This document shows positions 5,397 to 5,609 of a stretch of 5,609 bases of DNA, in pieces. Source of the DNA: Anaerolineales bacterium (GTDB lineage: Bacteria > Chloroflexota > Anaerolineae > Anaerolineales > UBA4823). The DNA lies in NCBI GenBank assembly GCA_026415275.1, contig JAOAHK010000163.1:688-6296 (forward strand), read 5' to 3'. Each line of letters begins with the position of its first letter. Position 1 is the stretch's first letter. Under the pieces are notes generated by a model. It did not search any database. It saw only the letters and a list, made by a program, of their open reading frames with translations, and had not been told where the DNA came from. A program made the translations under genes and the position numbers.

Positions 5397-5609
5397 ATGA
5401 ATTCTCGACTAGAGTTGGAAAACATTGAAGATCGCAATTTAGCACCGTACGGCATGCGCAGCAAAAACAGCAAAGGGCGCCAGTATCCTGAAAACGAAGC
5501 GGAATATCGCACCGCCTATCAGCGCGATCGCGATCGTATCTTACACACCACCGCTTTTCGCCGTTTGGAGTACAAGACCCAAGTTTTTATCAATTACGAA
5601 GGTGATTAC
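5397..5609 (+). CDS. dgt: Deoxyguanosinetriphosphate triphosphohydrolase, N-terminal part (3' partial)
   Basis: The 71 visible codons match the start of the bacterial dGTPase family, HD-domain enzymes that cut dGTP (or other dNTPs in related members) to the nucleoside and triphosphate, limiting the nucleotide pool in the cytoplasm. Recognisable blocks are [14 protein letters not shown] (15-28), the acidic [17 protein letters not shown] (31-47), and [17 protein letters not shown] (48-64), then EGDY at the window edge, where the family continues with an RTRLTH segment carrying the first metal-binding His. The catalytic HD residues thus lie beyond the window and activity cannot be judged. The start is well set: ATG at 5397 is preceded by AGGAG (5385-5389) with a 7-base spacer. 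The gene is divergent from the small membrane protein gene, and its leader contains a hairpin that might influence expression. Confidence 0.93.
   Translation, partial: MNSRLELENIEDRNLAPYGMRSKNSKGRQYPENEAEYRTAYQRDRDRILHTTAFRRLEYKTQVFINYEGDY

Overview
The window looks like bacterial chromosome, most plausibly from the Chloroflexota (Anaerolineae-like). That guess rests on a methyltransferase of the pyrrolysine-free MttB superfamily, an Asn/Asp-rich low-complexity tail of a kind I associate with that phylum, roughly balanced base composition and the standard genetic code. It is an inference; no rRNA or marker gene is present to fix the taxon.

Left part (1-2335). The window opens inside a plus-strand gene whose visible part ends in a long Asn/Asp/Ser/Gly-rich tail encoded by imperfect repeats. 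Sixteen bases later a polytopic membrane protein begins. It has an N-terminal loop motif (NDGYYH) and a soluble C-terminal domain, as in GT-C glycosyltransferases of the STT3/AglB type. It is followed by about 300 bases holding only one weakly supported small reading frame without a convincing start.

Middle (2307-4521). A clear extended -10 promoter sits just before a two-gene toxin-antitoxin module: a Phd/YefM-fold antitoxin and, overlapping it by ATGA, a VapC-like PIN-domain RNase with all four acidic catalytic positions. Only 21 bases after the toxin stop, a TTG-initiated MttB-superfamily methyltransferase begins. It has no in-frame amber codon, so it is a non-pyrrolysine member, and no corrinoid protein or reactivase is visible beside it. 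It may be read from the TA promoter.

Right part (4522-5609). A short convergent gap separates the methyltransferase from a minus-strand gene for a small two-helix membrane protein with a two-cysteine external loop. That gene has its own recognisable promoter and ribosome binding site. A 304-base divergent region follows, carrying two small inverted repeats, one of which is a hairpin followed by a T-run. The window ends in the first 71 codons of a dGTP triphosphohydrolase (dgt).

I see no CRISPR array, insertion sequence, tRNA or rRNA. No demonstrably new system is evident. The points most worth a second look are the repeat-rich tail with a possible frameshift at a G6 run, the STT3-like protein beside it, the TA module apparently leading a methyltransferase gene, and the hairpin in the dgt leader.
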